Counted from the stretch's first letter, positions 1-7,093 are shown. The stretch is DNA of 16,289 nt from Acidimicrobiaceae bacterium (GCA_002722525.1 PBMJ01000012.1:19241-35529), one strand, 5' to 3'. Numbers and translations are program-made. The notes: generated by a model not told the origin, from the letters alone.

Positions 1-270
1 CCTGCCGCTCCTGGTACTGGAGTTATAGCTGGAGGTGCAGCACGCGTGATTCTAGAAGAAGCAGGAATTAAAGATGTGCTATGTAAGTCATTAGGGTCTC
101 CGAATCACATTAATGTCGCCCGGGCGACTATTGATGGCCTTGCAAATCTTCAACGACCTGATCAGATCGGGTCTCTTCGCGGCTTAGATCCTGAAGAATT
201 TGTACCAACAGGAATGCTTAACGCATATAAGGAATCCGAGCGCACCGTTAGGTCATTAAATAAGGGTTAA
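1..270 (+). CDS. rpsE: 30S ribosomal protein S5, C-terminal part (left-truncated)
   Basis: This is the 3' end of the gene for ribosomal protein S5, a small-subunit protein involved in decoding accuracy and mRNA unwinding at the entry channel. The frame is open from base 1 and yields 89 residues before TAA. It opens with PAAPGTGVIAGGAARVILEE, the conserved glycine-rich S5 C-domain segment, followed by GIKDVLCKSLGSPNHINVA, the usual DVLxKSLGSxNxxNV signature. The GTG at base 46 lies inside this domain and is not the true start; the gene begins outside the window. The stop is 2 nt before rpmD, as expected in an spc-type operon. The tail after the conserved core is slightly long (about 30 residues ending in SLNKG). 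The identification is secure; only the partial state limits it. Confidence 0.96.
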   Translation, partial: PAAPGTGVIAGGAARVILEEAGIKDVLCKSLGSPNHINVARATIDGLANLQRPDQIGSLRGLDPEEFVPTGMLNAYKESERTVRSLNKG

Positions 271-272
271 TT

Positions 273-455
273 ATGGGATTAAAAGTTACTCAAATACGGT
301 CTTCTATAGGTACAAAACCGAAACAGCGAGGAACATTACGTGCCCTTGGACTAGGACGAATAGGTAAAACTCACGTTTTACCTGACAAACCTGAGATTCG
401 AGGCATGCTTGCTAAAGTCTCACATCTTGTGGAATTTCAAGAAGTAGCCGAGTAA
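273..455 (+). CDS. rpmD: 50S ribosomal protein L30
   Basis: This encodes L30, a small large-subunit protein, 60 residues long, which is the normal bacterial size. The N-terminus MGLKVTQIRSSIGTKPKQR followed by TLRALGLGRIGKTHVLPDKP matches the compact L30 fold: a first beta strand with the KVTQIRSxIG motif, then the LGLxxIGxxxxxPD loop. The ATG lies 2 nt after the rpsE stop, so translation is probably coupled to rpsE; there is no separate strong ribosome-binding site. Its place between rpsE and rplO is the standard spc-operon position, which supports the call despite the short length. Confidence 0.95.
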   Translation: MGLKVTQIRSSIGTKPKQRGTLRALGLGRIGKTHVLPDKPEIRGMLAKVSHLVEFQEVAE

Positions 456-482
456 TACAGAGGGACAAGGGAGAAAACACAC

Positions 483-971
483 ATGAAAATACATGACTTA
501 CAACCTCAACCCGGAGCTAACCGTCACCCAAAGAGAGTCGCGCGCGGAATTGGAGGAAAAGGTGGAAAAACTGCAGGCCGAGGAACTAAAGGGCAACGAG
601 CAAGAGGTACGGTCCCAGTTGGATTTGAAGGTGGGCAGAATCCATTACACCTTCGCCTTCCCAAACTTCGAGGATTTAACAATCCTTTTAGGGTCGAGTA
701 TCAAGCTATCAACATAGACACTCTTGACGCTCTCGGAGAGGCAGAGATAACGCCTGAACTACTTAGAGAAAAAGGCCTTCTCCGAAAAAAGTCTTTGCTA
801 AAAATTCTCGGCCGTGGTGAGGTAAATTCAAAGTTGGAAGTCTCAGCTCATGCATTTTCGAAATCTGCTGAGGAAGCTATTCAAACTGCTGGAGGAACGA
901 TCACTGTGATACCCAAACCTTGGGGAGACAGAAGGCCTCCAGCACAAGGGAACGCATTAACAAACCGCTAG
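483..971 (+). CDS. rplO: 50S ribosomal protein L15
   Basis: This encodes L15, a 162-residue protein of the large subunit that assembles around 23S rRNA near the central protuberance. The basic glycine-rich N-terminal half is characteristic: RVARGIGGKGGKTAGRGTKG (about residues 19-38), then GFEGGQNPLHLRLPKLRGF with the conserved GGQxPLxxRLPKxRGF motif. The C-terminal half carries the globular domain (KILGRGEV, SAHAFSKSAEEAIQ, GGTITVI). An AGGGAG ribosome-binding site near 468-473 sits 9 nt before the ATG. It follows rpmD by 27 nt and precedes secY by 25 nt, the classical spc-operon arrangement. Nothing unusual was seen. Confidence 0.96.
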   Translation: MKIHDLQPQPGANRHPKRVARGIGGKGGKTAGRGTKGQRARGTVPVGFEGGQNPLHLRLPKLRGFNNPFRVEYQAINIDTLDALGEAEITPELLREKGLLRKKSLLKILGRGEVNSKLEVSAHAFSKSAEEAIQTAGGTITVIPKPWGDRRPPAQGNALTNR

Positions 972-996
972 AGACTAATTTAAGTTAGGGAAAATT

Positions 997-2346
997 ATGG
1001 CAGCCAATGTCTTGAATATGTTTCGAATAGAGGACTTAAGAAATAAAGTCCTTTTTACTCTTGGCATGATCTTCATATACCGGCTTGGTTGCTTTGTGCC
1101 CGCCCCCGGAATAGATATAGACGCGATTCAGCTTCTAAAAGAAACTACTGATGAAAATGGAGGGGCATTAGCATTCTTACGTCTGTTTTCAGGTGGTGCT
1201 TTAACTCAGTTCGCTATCTTCGCATTAGGGATAATGCCCTATATTACTGCTTCAATTATCATGCAGATCCTTGGAGTCGTTATCCCCCGTGTTGAGCAAT
1301 GGCAACAAATGGGTGCAGTGGGGCAGCGAAAGATTACTCAAGCTACTAGGTATATGACTATCGGTATCGCCCTTCTACAATCAACTGCTTTCGCATTTCT
1401 ATTCCATAATGGTGGAGGCGGATTCGGTAGCGGTCCTAGTAGCGGAACGCAATTAGACCTTCTACCTAATTTTACTGCTCCGCGTGTTGCTCTGGTTGTA
1501 CTAACACTTACAGCAGGAACTGCTCTCTTGATGTGGATGGGAGAACTCATCAGCCAAAAAGGTATCGGAAACGGGATGTCATTGATTATCTTCGCTTCTG
1601 TTGTTTCATCATTACCAAATCAAGGCGCATTAGTCCGTACAGATGCGGGAATGGGTGGATTGCTTGGAGTAATAGTCCTGTTCACTGCACTTCTTGTAGG
1701 GATCGTATTTGTGGAACAAGGACAGAGAAGAATTCCTGTCCAATTTGCAAAGCGAGTCGTTGGGAGAAAACAGTACGGCGGGCAGAATACATACATTCCC
1801 TTGAAAGTTAATCAGTCAGGTGTGATCCCGATTATCTTTGCTAGTTCAGTTCTTTATCTACCCCAACTTCTTGTTTCCGTATTGCCATCTGACAGCGACC
1901 CAGCCAATAAAACTTGGGGTGAGTCAATCCAAAGTTGGATTGATAGCAATCTGGTGGTTAGCGATAGCCCCTTCTATCTATTGTTCTTTGGTTTGCTAAT
2001 CGTCGGATTTTCCTACTTCTACACTGCAATAACTTTCGACCCTGTAAAGCAAGCTGACAACATCCGAAAGCAGGGCGGCTTCATTCCCGGGATTCGGCCC
2101 GGCCCTCAGACCGAAAGATATCTAGGCAGAATTTTGAATCGAATTACACTTGCAGGTGCGCTATTTATAGCTATGGTAGCTCTTCTTCCAACTTTCATAC
2201 TTGCCAAAGTTCTTGACCAAGGTAATGTTGGGCAGGTTTCCTTCGGCGGCATCTCAATCCTCATTGCGGTTGGAGTTGCTCTAGAAACGATGAAACAGAT
2301 CGATAGCCAGTTGATGATGAGAAATTATGAAGGTTTCCTCAAGTGA
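997..2346 (+). CDS. secY: Protein translocase subunit SecY
   Basis: SecY forms the protein-conducting pore of the Sec translocon in the cytoplasmic membrane, where it works with SecE, SecG and SecA. The product has 449 residues, with about ten hydrophobic helices spread through the chain, as the family requires. Family marks include FVPAPGID in the first periplasmic loop (about residues 32-39), IMPYITASIIMQ near helix 2, and GIGNGMSLIIF (residues 189-199). QGGFIPGIRPG, in the large cytoplasmic loop before helix 9, contacts ribosome and SecA. A glycine/serine-rich loop (about 139-151) after helix 3 looks flexible. The start follows TTAGGGAAAATT, an adequate ribosome-binding site. The position between rplO and adk is conserved in Gram-positive bacteria. 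The assignment is firm. Confidence 0.97.
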   Translation: MAANVLNMFRIEDLRNKVLFTLGMIFIYRLGCFVPAPGIDIDAIQLLKETTDENGGALAFLRLFSGGALTQFAIFALGIMPYITASIIMQILGVVIPRVEQWQQMGAVGQRKITQATRYMTIGIALLQSTAFAFLFHNGGGGFGSGPSSGTQLDLLPNFTAPRVALVVLTLTAGTALLMWMGELISQKGIGNGMSLIIFASVVSSLPNQGALVRTDAGMGGLLGVIVLFTALLVGIVFVEQGQRRIPVQFAKRVVGRKQYGGQNTYIPLKVNQSGVIPIIFASSVLYLPQLLVSVLPSDSDPANKTWGESIQSWIDSNLVVSDSPFYLLFFGLLIVGFSYFYTAITFDPVKQADNIRKQGGFIPGIRPGPQTERYLGRILNRITLAGALFIAMVALLPTFILAKVLDQGNVGQVSFGGISILIAVGVALETMKQIDSQLMMRNYEGFLK

Positions 2347-2383
2347 TTTATCTGCTAATCAAAAACCTAATGGAAGTTAATCC

Positions 2384-2947
2384 ATGCCAATAGGAATGGT
2401 AATTTTAGGGCGACAGGGATCGGGGAAGGGCACCCAAGCTATACGGATCGCTGAATCCTATGGCGTTGTCCATATCAGTACTGGCGATATGTTACGAGCT
2501 GCTGTCGCAGAGGGGACAGAGCTAGGTCTTAAAGCAAAATCTATTATGGATGCAGGTGACCTAGTCCCAGATTCTGTCATTAATGGAATAGTTGAAGAGC
2601 GCCTGTTGAAACAAGACGTCCAGAGCGGTGGCTTTCTTCTAGATGGATTTCCGAGAACTGTAGGTCAAGCTGAAGCACTATTAACTTACGCGGAAGATGA
2701 TTTACGCTTAGCGTTAAATCTTGATGTGTCAATTGATGAGGTGATGACTCGGATGCTTTCGAGAGGTCGAGACGATGACACTGCTGAAGCAATAACTCGC
2801 AGGCTTGAGCTGTATGAAACTGAAACTGCACCTTTATTAGATTGGTTTGCAGAAAGAGGGATTCTCAAGATTGTTGATGGAAATGGAACGGAAACCGACG
2901 TTTTTAGCCGATTAAGGGCAGTAATAGAAGAGATTTCTGAGAAATGA
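2384..2947 (+). CDS. adk: Adenylate kinase (short-LID form)
   Basis: Adenylate kinase interconverts ATP + AMP and two ADP in the cytoplasm and sets the adenylate energy balance. The 187-residue product has the P-loop GRQGSGKGTQ (residues 9-18), the AMP-binding segment STGDMLRAAVAEGTELG, the GFPRT motif and LSRGRDDDTAEAITRRL. The LID is very short and has no cysteine zinc knuckle, as in actinobacterial enzymes such as the mycobacterial one (about 181 residues); this is known of the family. The ATG at 2384 is preferred because GGAAG at 2372-2376 is correctly spaced. The internal ATG at 2396 would have only a poorly spaced site. secY lies 37 nt upstream. The usual next gene, map, is missing, and a 133-139 nt gap follows. 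Confidence 0.96.
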   Translation: MPIGMVILGRQGSGKGTQAIRIAESYGVVHISTGDMLRAAVAEGTELGLKAKSIMDAGDLVPDSVINGIVEERLLKQDVQSGGFLLDGFPRTVGQAEALLTYAEDDLRLALNLDVSIDEVMTRMLSRGRDDDTAEAITRRLELYETETAPLLDWFAERGILKIVDGNGTETDVFSRLRAVIEEISEK

Positions 2948-2988
2948 TCTACTTATTACACCAATATTACGACATACCTATTTACGGG

Positions 2989-3017
2989 TTGGGGAGTGGA
3001 TTTTACGACGGTAGGAT
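2989..3017 (+). promoter_or_regulatory. Candidate weak promoter upstream of infA
   Basis: Within the gap between adk and infA, TTGGGG (2989-2994) and TAGGAT (3012-3017) are separated by exactly 17 nt. They resemble -35 and -10 hexamers of the housekeeping sigma factor: 3 of 6 and 4 of 6 matches to TTGACA and TATAAT. Transcription from here would give infA a leader of roughly 60 nt. The gap is the longest non-coding stretch in the window, in a region otherwise packed end to end. That makes an internal promoter plausible, but the match is weak and could be chance. Confidence 0.3.
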
Positions 3018-3028
3018 TCCCTGTCGGC

Positions 3029-3046
3029 CTCGCGCGCTTTTGCGAG
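3029..3046 (+). other. Small hairpin in the adk-infA gap
   Basis: CTCGC (3029-3033) and GCGAG (3042-3046) form a perfect 5-bp GC-rich stem with an 8-nt loop. The segment around it is locally far more GC-rich than the AT-rich surroundings. No T-run follows, so it is not a typical intrinsic terminator. If the promoter-like pair just upstream is real, this hairpin would lie in the infA leader about 30 nt before the ribosome-binding site. Its function is unknown. Confidence 0.35.
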
Positions 3047-3086
3047 CCTCCAAAGATAGAAAAACAAGCAAAAAAGGAGTATGACA

Positions 3087-3311
3087 CTGGCGAAATCAAA
3101 GGAAGATGCGATTGTAATGGAAGGGACGGTAGTCGAACCTCTTCCAAATGCAATGTTCCGCGTAGAACTAGAGAATGGACACAAAGTCTTAGCTCATATA
3201 TCTGGAAAGATGCGAATGCACTACATACGTATTCTTCCCGGAGATAAAGTTCAGGTGGAATTAACACCTTACGACCTTGAACGTGGACGCATCACTTACA
3301 GGTATAAATAA
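3087..3311 (+). CDS. infA: Translation initiation factor IF-1 (possible CTG start)
   Basis: IF-1 binds the ribosomal A site during initiation and assists IF-2 and IF-3. The OB-fold protein is recognised from EGTVVEPLPNAMFRVELENG, then HKVLAHISGKMRMHYIRILP and GDKVQVELTPYDLERGRITY; the MRxHYIRILP variant is typical of Actinobacteria. The start is uncertain. An ATG at 3081 is in frame (76 residues) but lies only 1 nt from the strong AGGAG at 3075-3079, too close for normal initiation. A CTG at 3087 sits 7 nt from that site and gives the usual family N-terminus, (M)AKSKEDA, 74 residues long. I therefore favour CTG, though ATG remains possible. The gene heads the alpha-operon block and is followed by rpmJ after 23 nt. 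Confidence 0.93.
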   Translation: MAKSKEDAIVMEGTVVEPLPNAMFRVELENGHKVLAHISGKMRMHYIRILPGDKVQVELTPYDLERGRITYRYK

Positions 3312-3334
3312 GTGTCAAAATACAGAGGCAAAGT

Positions 3335-3448
3335 ATGAAAGTTCGAACCAGCGTTAAGAGAATGTGTGACAAATGTCGGGTCATTCGCCGGCAAGGTGTT
3401 GTTCGCGTTATCTGTACGAACCCTAGACATAAGCAGAGGCAGGGATAA
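3335..3448 (+). CDS. rpmJ: 50S ribosomal protein L36 (zinc-binding form)
   Basis: This 37-residue gene encodes L36, the smallest large-subunit protein: MKVRTSVKRMCDKCRVIRRQ followed by GVVRVICTNPRHKQRQG. The zinc-ribbon ligands are visible as Cys11, Cys14, Cys27 and His32, so this is the zinc-binding (C+) type. An AGAGG sequence about 7 nt before the ATG is a good ribosome-binding site. Its place between infA and rpsM is the standard order, and it ends 3 nt before the rpsM start. The length and all four metal ligands match the family, so the call is firm despite the size. Confidence 0.97.
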   Translation: MKVRTSVKRMCDKCRVIRRQGVVRVICTNPRHKQRQG

Positions 3449-3451
3449 AAG

Positions 3452-3829
3452 ATGGCAAGAATTGCTGGAGTAGACATACCGCGTGAAAAACGAGCTGTAG
3501 TTTCGTTGACATACATTTACGGAATTGGCAGCACATTAGCCTCGCATGTCTGCGAAGCCACTGGAATAAACGAGGAAACTAGAGTCAAAAACCTAACAGA
3601 TGAAGAAGTCGCAAAGTTACGGAGTTATGTAGAAGGCGAAATGCATGTTGAGGGAGATCTCCGTCGAGAGGTTTCACAAGATATAAAGCGAAAGATGGAA
3701 ATCGGCTGCTACCAAGGTCTTCGCCATAGACGAGGGCTGCCTGTAAGAGGACAGCGTACTCATACAAATGCTCGGACACGAAAAGGTCCTAAAAAGACAG
3801 TGGCTGGTAAGAAAAAGGTACTTAAATAA
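3452..3829 (+). CDS. rpsM: 30S ribosomal protein S13
   Basis: S13 lies at the head of the small subunit and bridges to the large subunit and tRNA. The 125-residue product begins MARIAGVDIPREKR, the invariant S13 start. It continues with the helix-hairpin-helix-like YIYGIGSTLA, and with CYQGLRHRRGLPVRGQRTHT followed by NARTRKGPKKTV, the conserved basic C-terminal tail. The final lysine-rich extension (GKKKVLK) reaches toward the P-site tRNA in known structures. The ATG follows the rpmJ stop by 3 nt, and the upstream ribosome-binding sequence lies within the rpmJ end (GCAGGGAT). rpsK starts 2 nt after its stop, so the two are probably translationally coupled. Confidence 0.97.
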   Translation: MARIAGVDIPREKRAVVSLTYIYGIGSTLASHVCEATGINEETRVKNLTDEEVAKLRSYVEGEMHVEGDLRREVSQDIKRKMEIGCYQGLRHRRGLPVRGQRTHTNARTRKGPKKTVAGKKKVLK

Positions 3830-3831
3830 TT

Positions 3832-4230
3832 ATGGCTGACTCAAATACTGGTGCTCGTAGATCAAGAAAGCGTGAACGCAAAAATGTCGTTCACGGGGTA
3901 GCCCACATAAAGAGCTCCTTCAATAACACTATCGTTTCTATTAGCGACCAGCAGGGGAATATTCTAGCTTGGTCATCTGCTGGGAATGTCGGTTTTAAGG
4001 GATCTCGTAAAAGCACTCCATTTGCTGCACAACTTGCCGCAGAGCAATGTGCTCGAAAGGCGATGGAGCATGGTGTAAAGAAAGTCGATGTCCAGGTAAA
4101 GGGTCCTGGCTCAGGAAGAGAGACTGCTATTCGCTCACTTCAGACAGCTGGCATTGAAGTAACAGGTATAAAAGATGTTACTCCTCTCCCGCATAACGGT
4201 TGCCGCTTAGTAAAGCGTCGGAGGGTCTGA
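3832..4230 (+). CDS. rpsK: 30S ribosomal protein S11
   Basis: S11 sits on the platform of the small subunit near the mRNA exit. The 132-residue product shows GVAHIKSSFNNTIVSISDQQ, GNILAWSSAGNVGFKGSRKS and TPFAAQLAAEQCARKAMEHG, followed by the conserved VQVKGPGSGRE and IRSLQTAGIEV. It ends with TPLPHNGCRLVKRRRV; most family members have NGCRPPKRRRV, so LV in place of PP is a small deviation. The ATG is 2 nt after rpsM and the stop is 1 nt before the rpsD start, so translation is probably coupled through the block. Confidence 0.97.
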   Translation: MADSNTGARRSRKRERKNVVHGVAHIKSSFNNTIVSISDQQGNILAWSSAGNVGFKGSRKSTPFAAQLAAEQCARKAMEHGVKKVDVQVKGPGSGRETAIRSLQTAGIEVTGIKDVTPLPHNGCRLVKRRRV

Positions 4231-4231
4231 T

Positions 4232-4849
4232 ATGTCTCGATATACAGGTCCCAAAGCTCGTGTTTCTCGGCGTCTAGGTATGAACGTATGGGGCACAAAA
4301 GGCGAAACAGCTGCTCTTGAAAAACGTCCCTACCCACCGGGTGAGCATGGACGAACGCGACGAAGAGGCAATTCATCTGAGTATCTGTTGCAACTACAAG
4401 AAAAACAGAAAGCCCGATTTACTTATGGGTTAACTGAGCGCCAATTTCGTAACATATTTAAGGAAGCAAGCCGAAGAGAAGGCGTTACTGGTGACAATAT
4501 GTTGCGCTACCTTGAACTCCGACTTGACAATTTTGTTTACCGTGCTGGATGGGCTTCTACTCGGCCGCAAGCTAGACAATTTGTGAACCACGGACATCTT
4601 CGCGTTAATGGCCAGAGAGTTGATATTCCTAGCTACCGGCTTCGTAAAGATGATCAAGTTACTCTTAAAGACAAAGCACGTGAAATGGTCCTTGTTCAAT
4701 GGAATAAGGACGTTTTGGATCGAAATCCTCCGCCATGGATGGATATGATTGAAGATGGCTTTGGAGCTCTTGTTCGAGAACTTCCAGTCCGAGAACAGAT
4801 AGATGTCCCTATACGTGAACAGCTCATTGTTGAGCTTTATAGCAAGTAA
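4232..4849 (+). CDS. rpsD: 30S ribosomal protein S4 (cysteine-free form)
   Basis: S4 is a primary 16S rRNA-binding protein that nucleates assembly of the 30S body. The 205-residue product begins MSRYTGPKARVSRRLGMNVW and shows KRPYPPGEHG. The S4 RNA-binding domain runs from about residue 96 (YLELRLDNFVYRAGWA, ARQFVNHGHLRVNGQRVDIP). It ends EQLIVELYSK, the usual S4 ending. The N-terminal zinc cysteines found in some S4 proteins are absent, so this is the C-minus type. The ribosome-binding site GGAGGGT lies in the last codons of rpsK. The place between rpsK and rpoA is known in many Gram-positive bacteria but not in Bacillus. rpoA follows after a 46-nt AT-rich gap. Confidence 0.97.
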   Translation: MSRYTGPKARVSRRLGMNVWGTKGETAALEKRPYPPGEHGRTRRRGNSSEYLLQLQEKQKARFTYGLTERQFRNIFKEASRREGVTGDNMLRYLELRLDNFVYRAGWASTRPQARQFVNHGHLRVNGQRVDIPSYRLRKDDQVTLKDKAREMVLVQWNKDVLDRNPPPWMDMIEDGFGALVRELPVREQIDVPIREQLIVELYSK

Positions 4850-4895
4850 CCCAAAATAATTTAAAAAAATATATAACGTCCCAGAGGTGAAAATC

Positions 4896-5834
4896 ATGCT
4901 TGTGATTCAAAGACCAAAAATAGAATCCATTAACGAAGAGGAAGAGAATAAACAAAAATTCTCGGTGTCTCCACTAGAGCCCGGATTCGGACATACGCTC
5001 GGTAACTCACTGCGCCGAACACTCCTTTCCTCAATACCAGGTGCTGCCATCACTCAAGTCAATTTTGATGATGCAATACATGAATTCGATGTAATAGATG
5101 GGGTTCATGAAGATGTAACGGATATCCTTCTTAACCTCAAAGACGTCGTTGTTCGGCTTGATAGTGATGAGCCTGCTGTTCTTCGTCTAGATGCACAAGG
5201 CCCAGGTGAAGTTACAGCCGGCCAATTTAGCCAGACTGCGGACGTTGAAGTTCTCTCAGAAGATTTAGTAGTTGCGACGCTTAGTCAAAATGGCCGAATC
5301 GGTATGGAAGTAACTATTGAAAAAGGCCGTGGCTACATATCCGCTGAAGGGAATAAAGTATCTACCACTGTAGGGCAAATACCAGTAGATTCTATATTCT
5401 CACCAGTTCGGAGAGTTAGTTTTGAAGTTGAGCCGACTCGTGTAGAGCAATCCACCGACTTTGATCGGTTAACTCTCGAAATAGAGACTGACGGTTCAAT
5501 GTCTCCTAGAGAAGCCCTTGCGTCAGCAGGAGGGACACTCCGAAACCTTATTCAGCTAGTTGAAGAAATGAGTGAGGAACCTCAGAGCCTCGAACTCACC
5601 GAAGTAGTTACTGGAACAGCCGGATCTCCTGACCTAGAACTTGGTATCGAAGATCTAGAACTCTCTGAACGGCCAAATAATTGTCTCAAGAGAGCCCAAA
5701 TTCATACAATTGGTGAACTTATTCTGAAATCAGAAGCTGACTTACTATCAATCACAAACTTTGGACAGAAGTCTCTTGATGAAATCATTGAGAAACTCGA
5801 TGAGCGAGGACACCAACTCGCTCTTAAAGACTAG
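4896..5834 (+). CDS. rpoA: DNA-directed RNA polymerase subunit alpha
   Basis: The alpha subunit dimerises to nucleate RNA polymerase assembly; its C-terminal domain contacts UP elements and activators. The product has 312 residues. The N-terminal domain includes LEPGFGHTLGNSLRRTLLSS (about residues 28-47) and VHEDVTDILLNLK. A second core segment contains TLEIETDGSMSPREALASA. The CTD keeps ERPNNCLKRAQIHTIGELI and SITNFGQKSLDEI; the Arg and Asn that read the DNA minor groove appear conserved. The open frame extends to a GTG at 4887, but that codon lies within the ribosome-binding sequence AGAGGTGA (4883-4890). ATG 4896 gives the typical actinobacterial start MLVIQRP. rplQ follows after 8 nt. 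Confidence 0.97.
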   Translation: MLVIQRPKIESINEEEENKQKFSVSPLEPGFGHTLGNSLRRTLLSSIPGAAITQVNFDDAIHEFDVIDGVHEDVTDILLNLKDVVVRLDSDEPAVLRLDAQGPGEVTAGQFSQTADVEVLSEDLVVATLSQNGRIGMEVTIEKGRGYISAEGNKVSTTVGQIPVDSIFSPVRRVSFEVEPTRVEQSTDFDRLTLEIETDGSMSPREALASAGGTLRNLIQLVEEMSEEPQSLELTEVVTGTAGSPDLELGIEDLELSERPNNCLKRAQIHTIGELILKSEADLLSITNFGQKSLDEIIEKLDERGHQLALKD

Positions 5835-5842
5835 GAATATCG

Positions 5843-6196
5843 ATGGTTGGAAAGCCAAGGAAAGGTCGTCGATTTGGTGGGAGCTCTGCTCACCAAAAAG
5901 CAATGATGGGTAACCTCGTTGCCTCACTCATAGCTGCTGAAGCAATTGTGACAACTGAAGCTAAAGCTAAGGCGATGCGTCCAGTCGCTGAAAAAATAAT
6001 TACGAAAGCTAAGAAAGGTGGACTTCATAACCACCGACAAATTATAGCTTTCTTAAGGGATCAGGAAATAGCAGACAAATTGATGGAAGATGTCGGACCT
6101 CGGTATGCTGACCGCCCTGGTGGCTATACAAGGATTCTTAAAGTAGGTCCTCGGTATGGCGATAATGCCCCTATGGCTCGAATCGAGCTTGTCTAA
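5843..6196 (+). CDS. rplQ: 50S ribosomal protein L17
   Basis: L17 is a large-subunit protein near the exit tunnel. The 117-residue product, a normal bacterial length, has the N-terminal GRRFGGSSAHQKAMMGNLVA and then TTEAKAKAMRPVAEKIITKA, which match the conserved L17 core (GRxxxHRxAMLxNLxxxLxxxExIxTTxAKAKExR). The C-terminal strand pair GGYTRILKVGPRYGDNAPMA with RIELV completes the fold. Some actinobacterial L17 proteins carry a long acidic tail; this one does not. The start lies 8 nt after rpoA with a weak AGGAA upstream, and truA follows 20 nt later. Confidence 0.97.
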   Translation: MVGKPRKGRRFGGSSAHQKAMMGNLVASLIAAEAIVTTEAKAKAMRPVAEKIITKAKKGGLHNHRQIIAFLRDQEIADKLMEDVGPRYADRPGGYTRILKVGPRYGDNAPMARIELV

Positions 6197-6216
6197 CTAT
6201 CAAAGTATCTCCGGCA

Positions 6217-7017
6217 ATGATCCGGCCTAATGCCCCATCGATCGCCCCTCCTCCTGAAGGGCAAACAAGGTACAAACTGACTGTCTCATATGACGGAACT
6301 ACTTTCCATGGTTTTGCGAAAAACCCTGATGTGGAAACTGTTGAAGGACTTTTGGTTGAGGCATTACAAAAAGTACTTGGGAAAGCTCCAACACTAACCT
6401 GTGCTGGAAGGACCGATGCAGGTGTTCATGCTAAAGCTCAGATAGTTTCCTTTGACTCAGTTCCATTTGAAATAAACAGAATACAAAATGCACTAAATGC
6501 TCTCTGTCATCCATCGGTTGTAATTACTTCCATCGAAGAAACTACGGATGATTTTAATGCTAGATTTTCAGCAAAAAGTAGGACTTACCGTTATCAAATC
6601 CTCAATCAAGCTCACCCAGACCCATTCCTTTCTCGATATACATGGCATGTATATTCGCCGATATCTATAGAAAAGTTGAAAACTGCAGGACAGGAGCTTC
6701 TTGGAGAACACGACTTTAGTTCATTCTGTCGGAAAAATATTATGGAAATTGGTGGGCAAAAAGTACCCGCTTCGCTAATTAGAGAAATCAAAACCTTGCG
6801 TTGGGAGGTACCTGACAAGAATCTGATTGAACTCTGGGTAACTGCAAATGCATTTTGTCATCAAATGGTCCGTTCAATAACTGGAACCCTAGTGGATATA
6901 GGAGTAGGAAAAATCGACGAATTTTCAATGTTAGAAATCCTGAATGCACGTGATCGAAACATGGCCGGACAAGTAGCCCCTCCTCATGGATTAACCCTAT
7001 GGAATGTGAACTATTAA
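6217..7017 (+). CDS. truA: tRNA pseudouridine(38-40) synthase TruA
   Basis: TruA isomerises uridines 38, 39 and 40 in the anticodon arm of many tRNAs to pseudouridine. The 266-residue product has the strand LTVSYDGTTFHGFAKNPDVE (from about residue 21), then CAGRTDAGVHAKAQ, where Asp67 is the catalytic aspartate. Later come FNARFSAKSRTYRYQI, HDFSSFCRK, and FCHQMVRSITGTLVDIGVGK, all typical. The first 18 residues are a proline-rich lead (PNAPSIAPPPEG), not conserved in the family. No clear ribosome-binding site precedes the ATG at 6217, so the start is less certain than the rest. It closes the alpha-operon block after rplQ, a common order, and a 126-nt gap follows. Confidence 0.95.
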   Translation: MIRPNAPSIAPPPEGQTRYKLTVSYDGTTFHGFAKNPDVETVEGLLVEALQKVLGKAPTLTCAGRTDAGVHAKAQIVSFDSVPFEINRIQNALNALCHPSVVITSIEETTDDFNARFSAKSRTYRYQILNQAHPDPFLSRYTWHVYSPISIEKLKTAGQELLGEHDFSSFCRKNIMEIGGQKVPASLIREIKTLRWEVPDKNLIELWVTANAFCHQMVRSITGTLVDIGVGKIDEFSMLEILNARDRNMAGQVAPPHGLTLWNVNY

Positions 7018-7051
7018 GTACCTAAGAAAAATCTTCCTTACTGACCCTCTG

Positions 7052-7079
7052 ACGGTTGTCTCATGAAGCCAATAACCGT
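7052..7079 (+). other. Inverted repeat 1 in the rplM upstream region
   Basis: ACGGTT (7052-7057) and AACCGT (7074-7079) are perfect reverse complements. The pairing extends by a G-T wobble and a T-A pair to an 8-bp stem with a 12-nt loop (7060-7071). It begins 35 nt after the truA stop and is not followed by a T-run, so it does not look like a standard intrinsic terminator. It overlaps the -35 element and spacer of the promoter-like pair described here, so it could equally be an operator. Confidence 0.45.
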
Positions 7080-7084
7080 ATCGT
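7056..7084 (+). promoter_or_regulatory. Candidate promoter for rplM-rpsI
   Basis: TTGTCT (7056-7061) and TATCGT (7079-7084) are 17 nt apart and match the housekeeping -35 and -10 consensus at 4 of 6 positions each. Transcription would begin near 7091, leaving a leader of about 53 nt before the rplM ATG. The 126-nt gap between truA and rplM, in a region of tightly packed genes, makes a separate promoter for the rplM-rpsI unit plausible. It remains a pattern match only. Confidence 0.4.
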
Positions 7085-7093
7085 AGAAAGGTG

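Noticed and set aside
493..717. 74-codon frame on the + strand inside rplO
   Set aside because: It lies wholly inside the well-supported L15 gene in another frame and has no recognisable family.
4430..4897. 155-codon frame on the - strand over rpsD
   Set aside because: It is antisense to conserved S4, rich in Asn/Ile/Leu/Phe as expected from a reverse reading, and matches no family.
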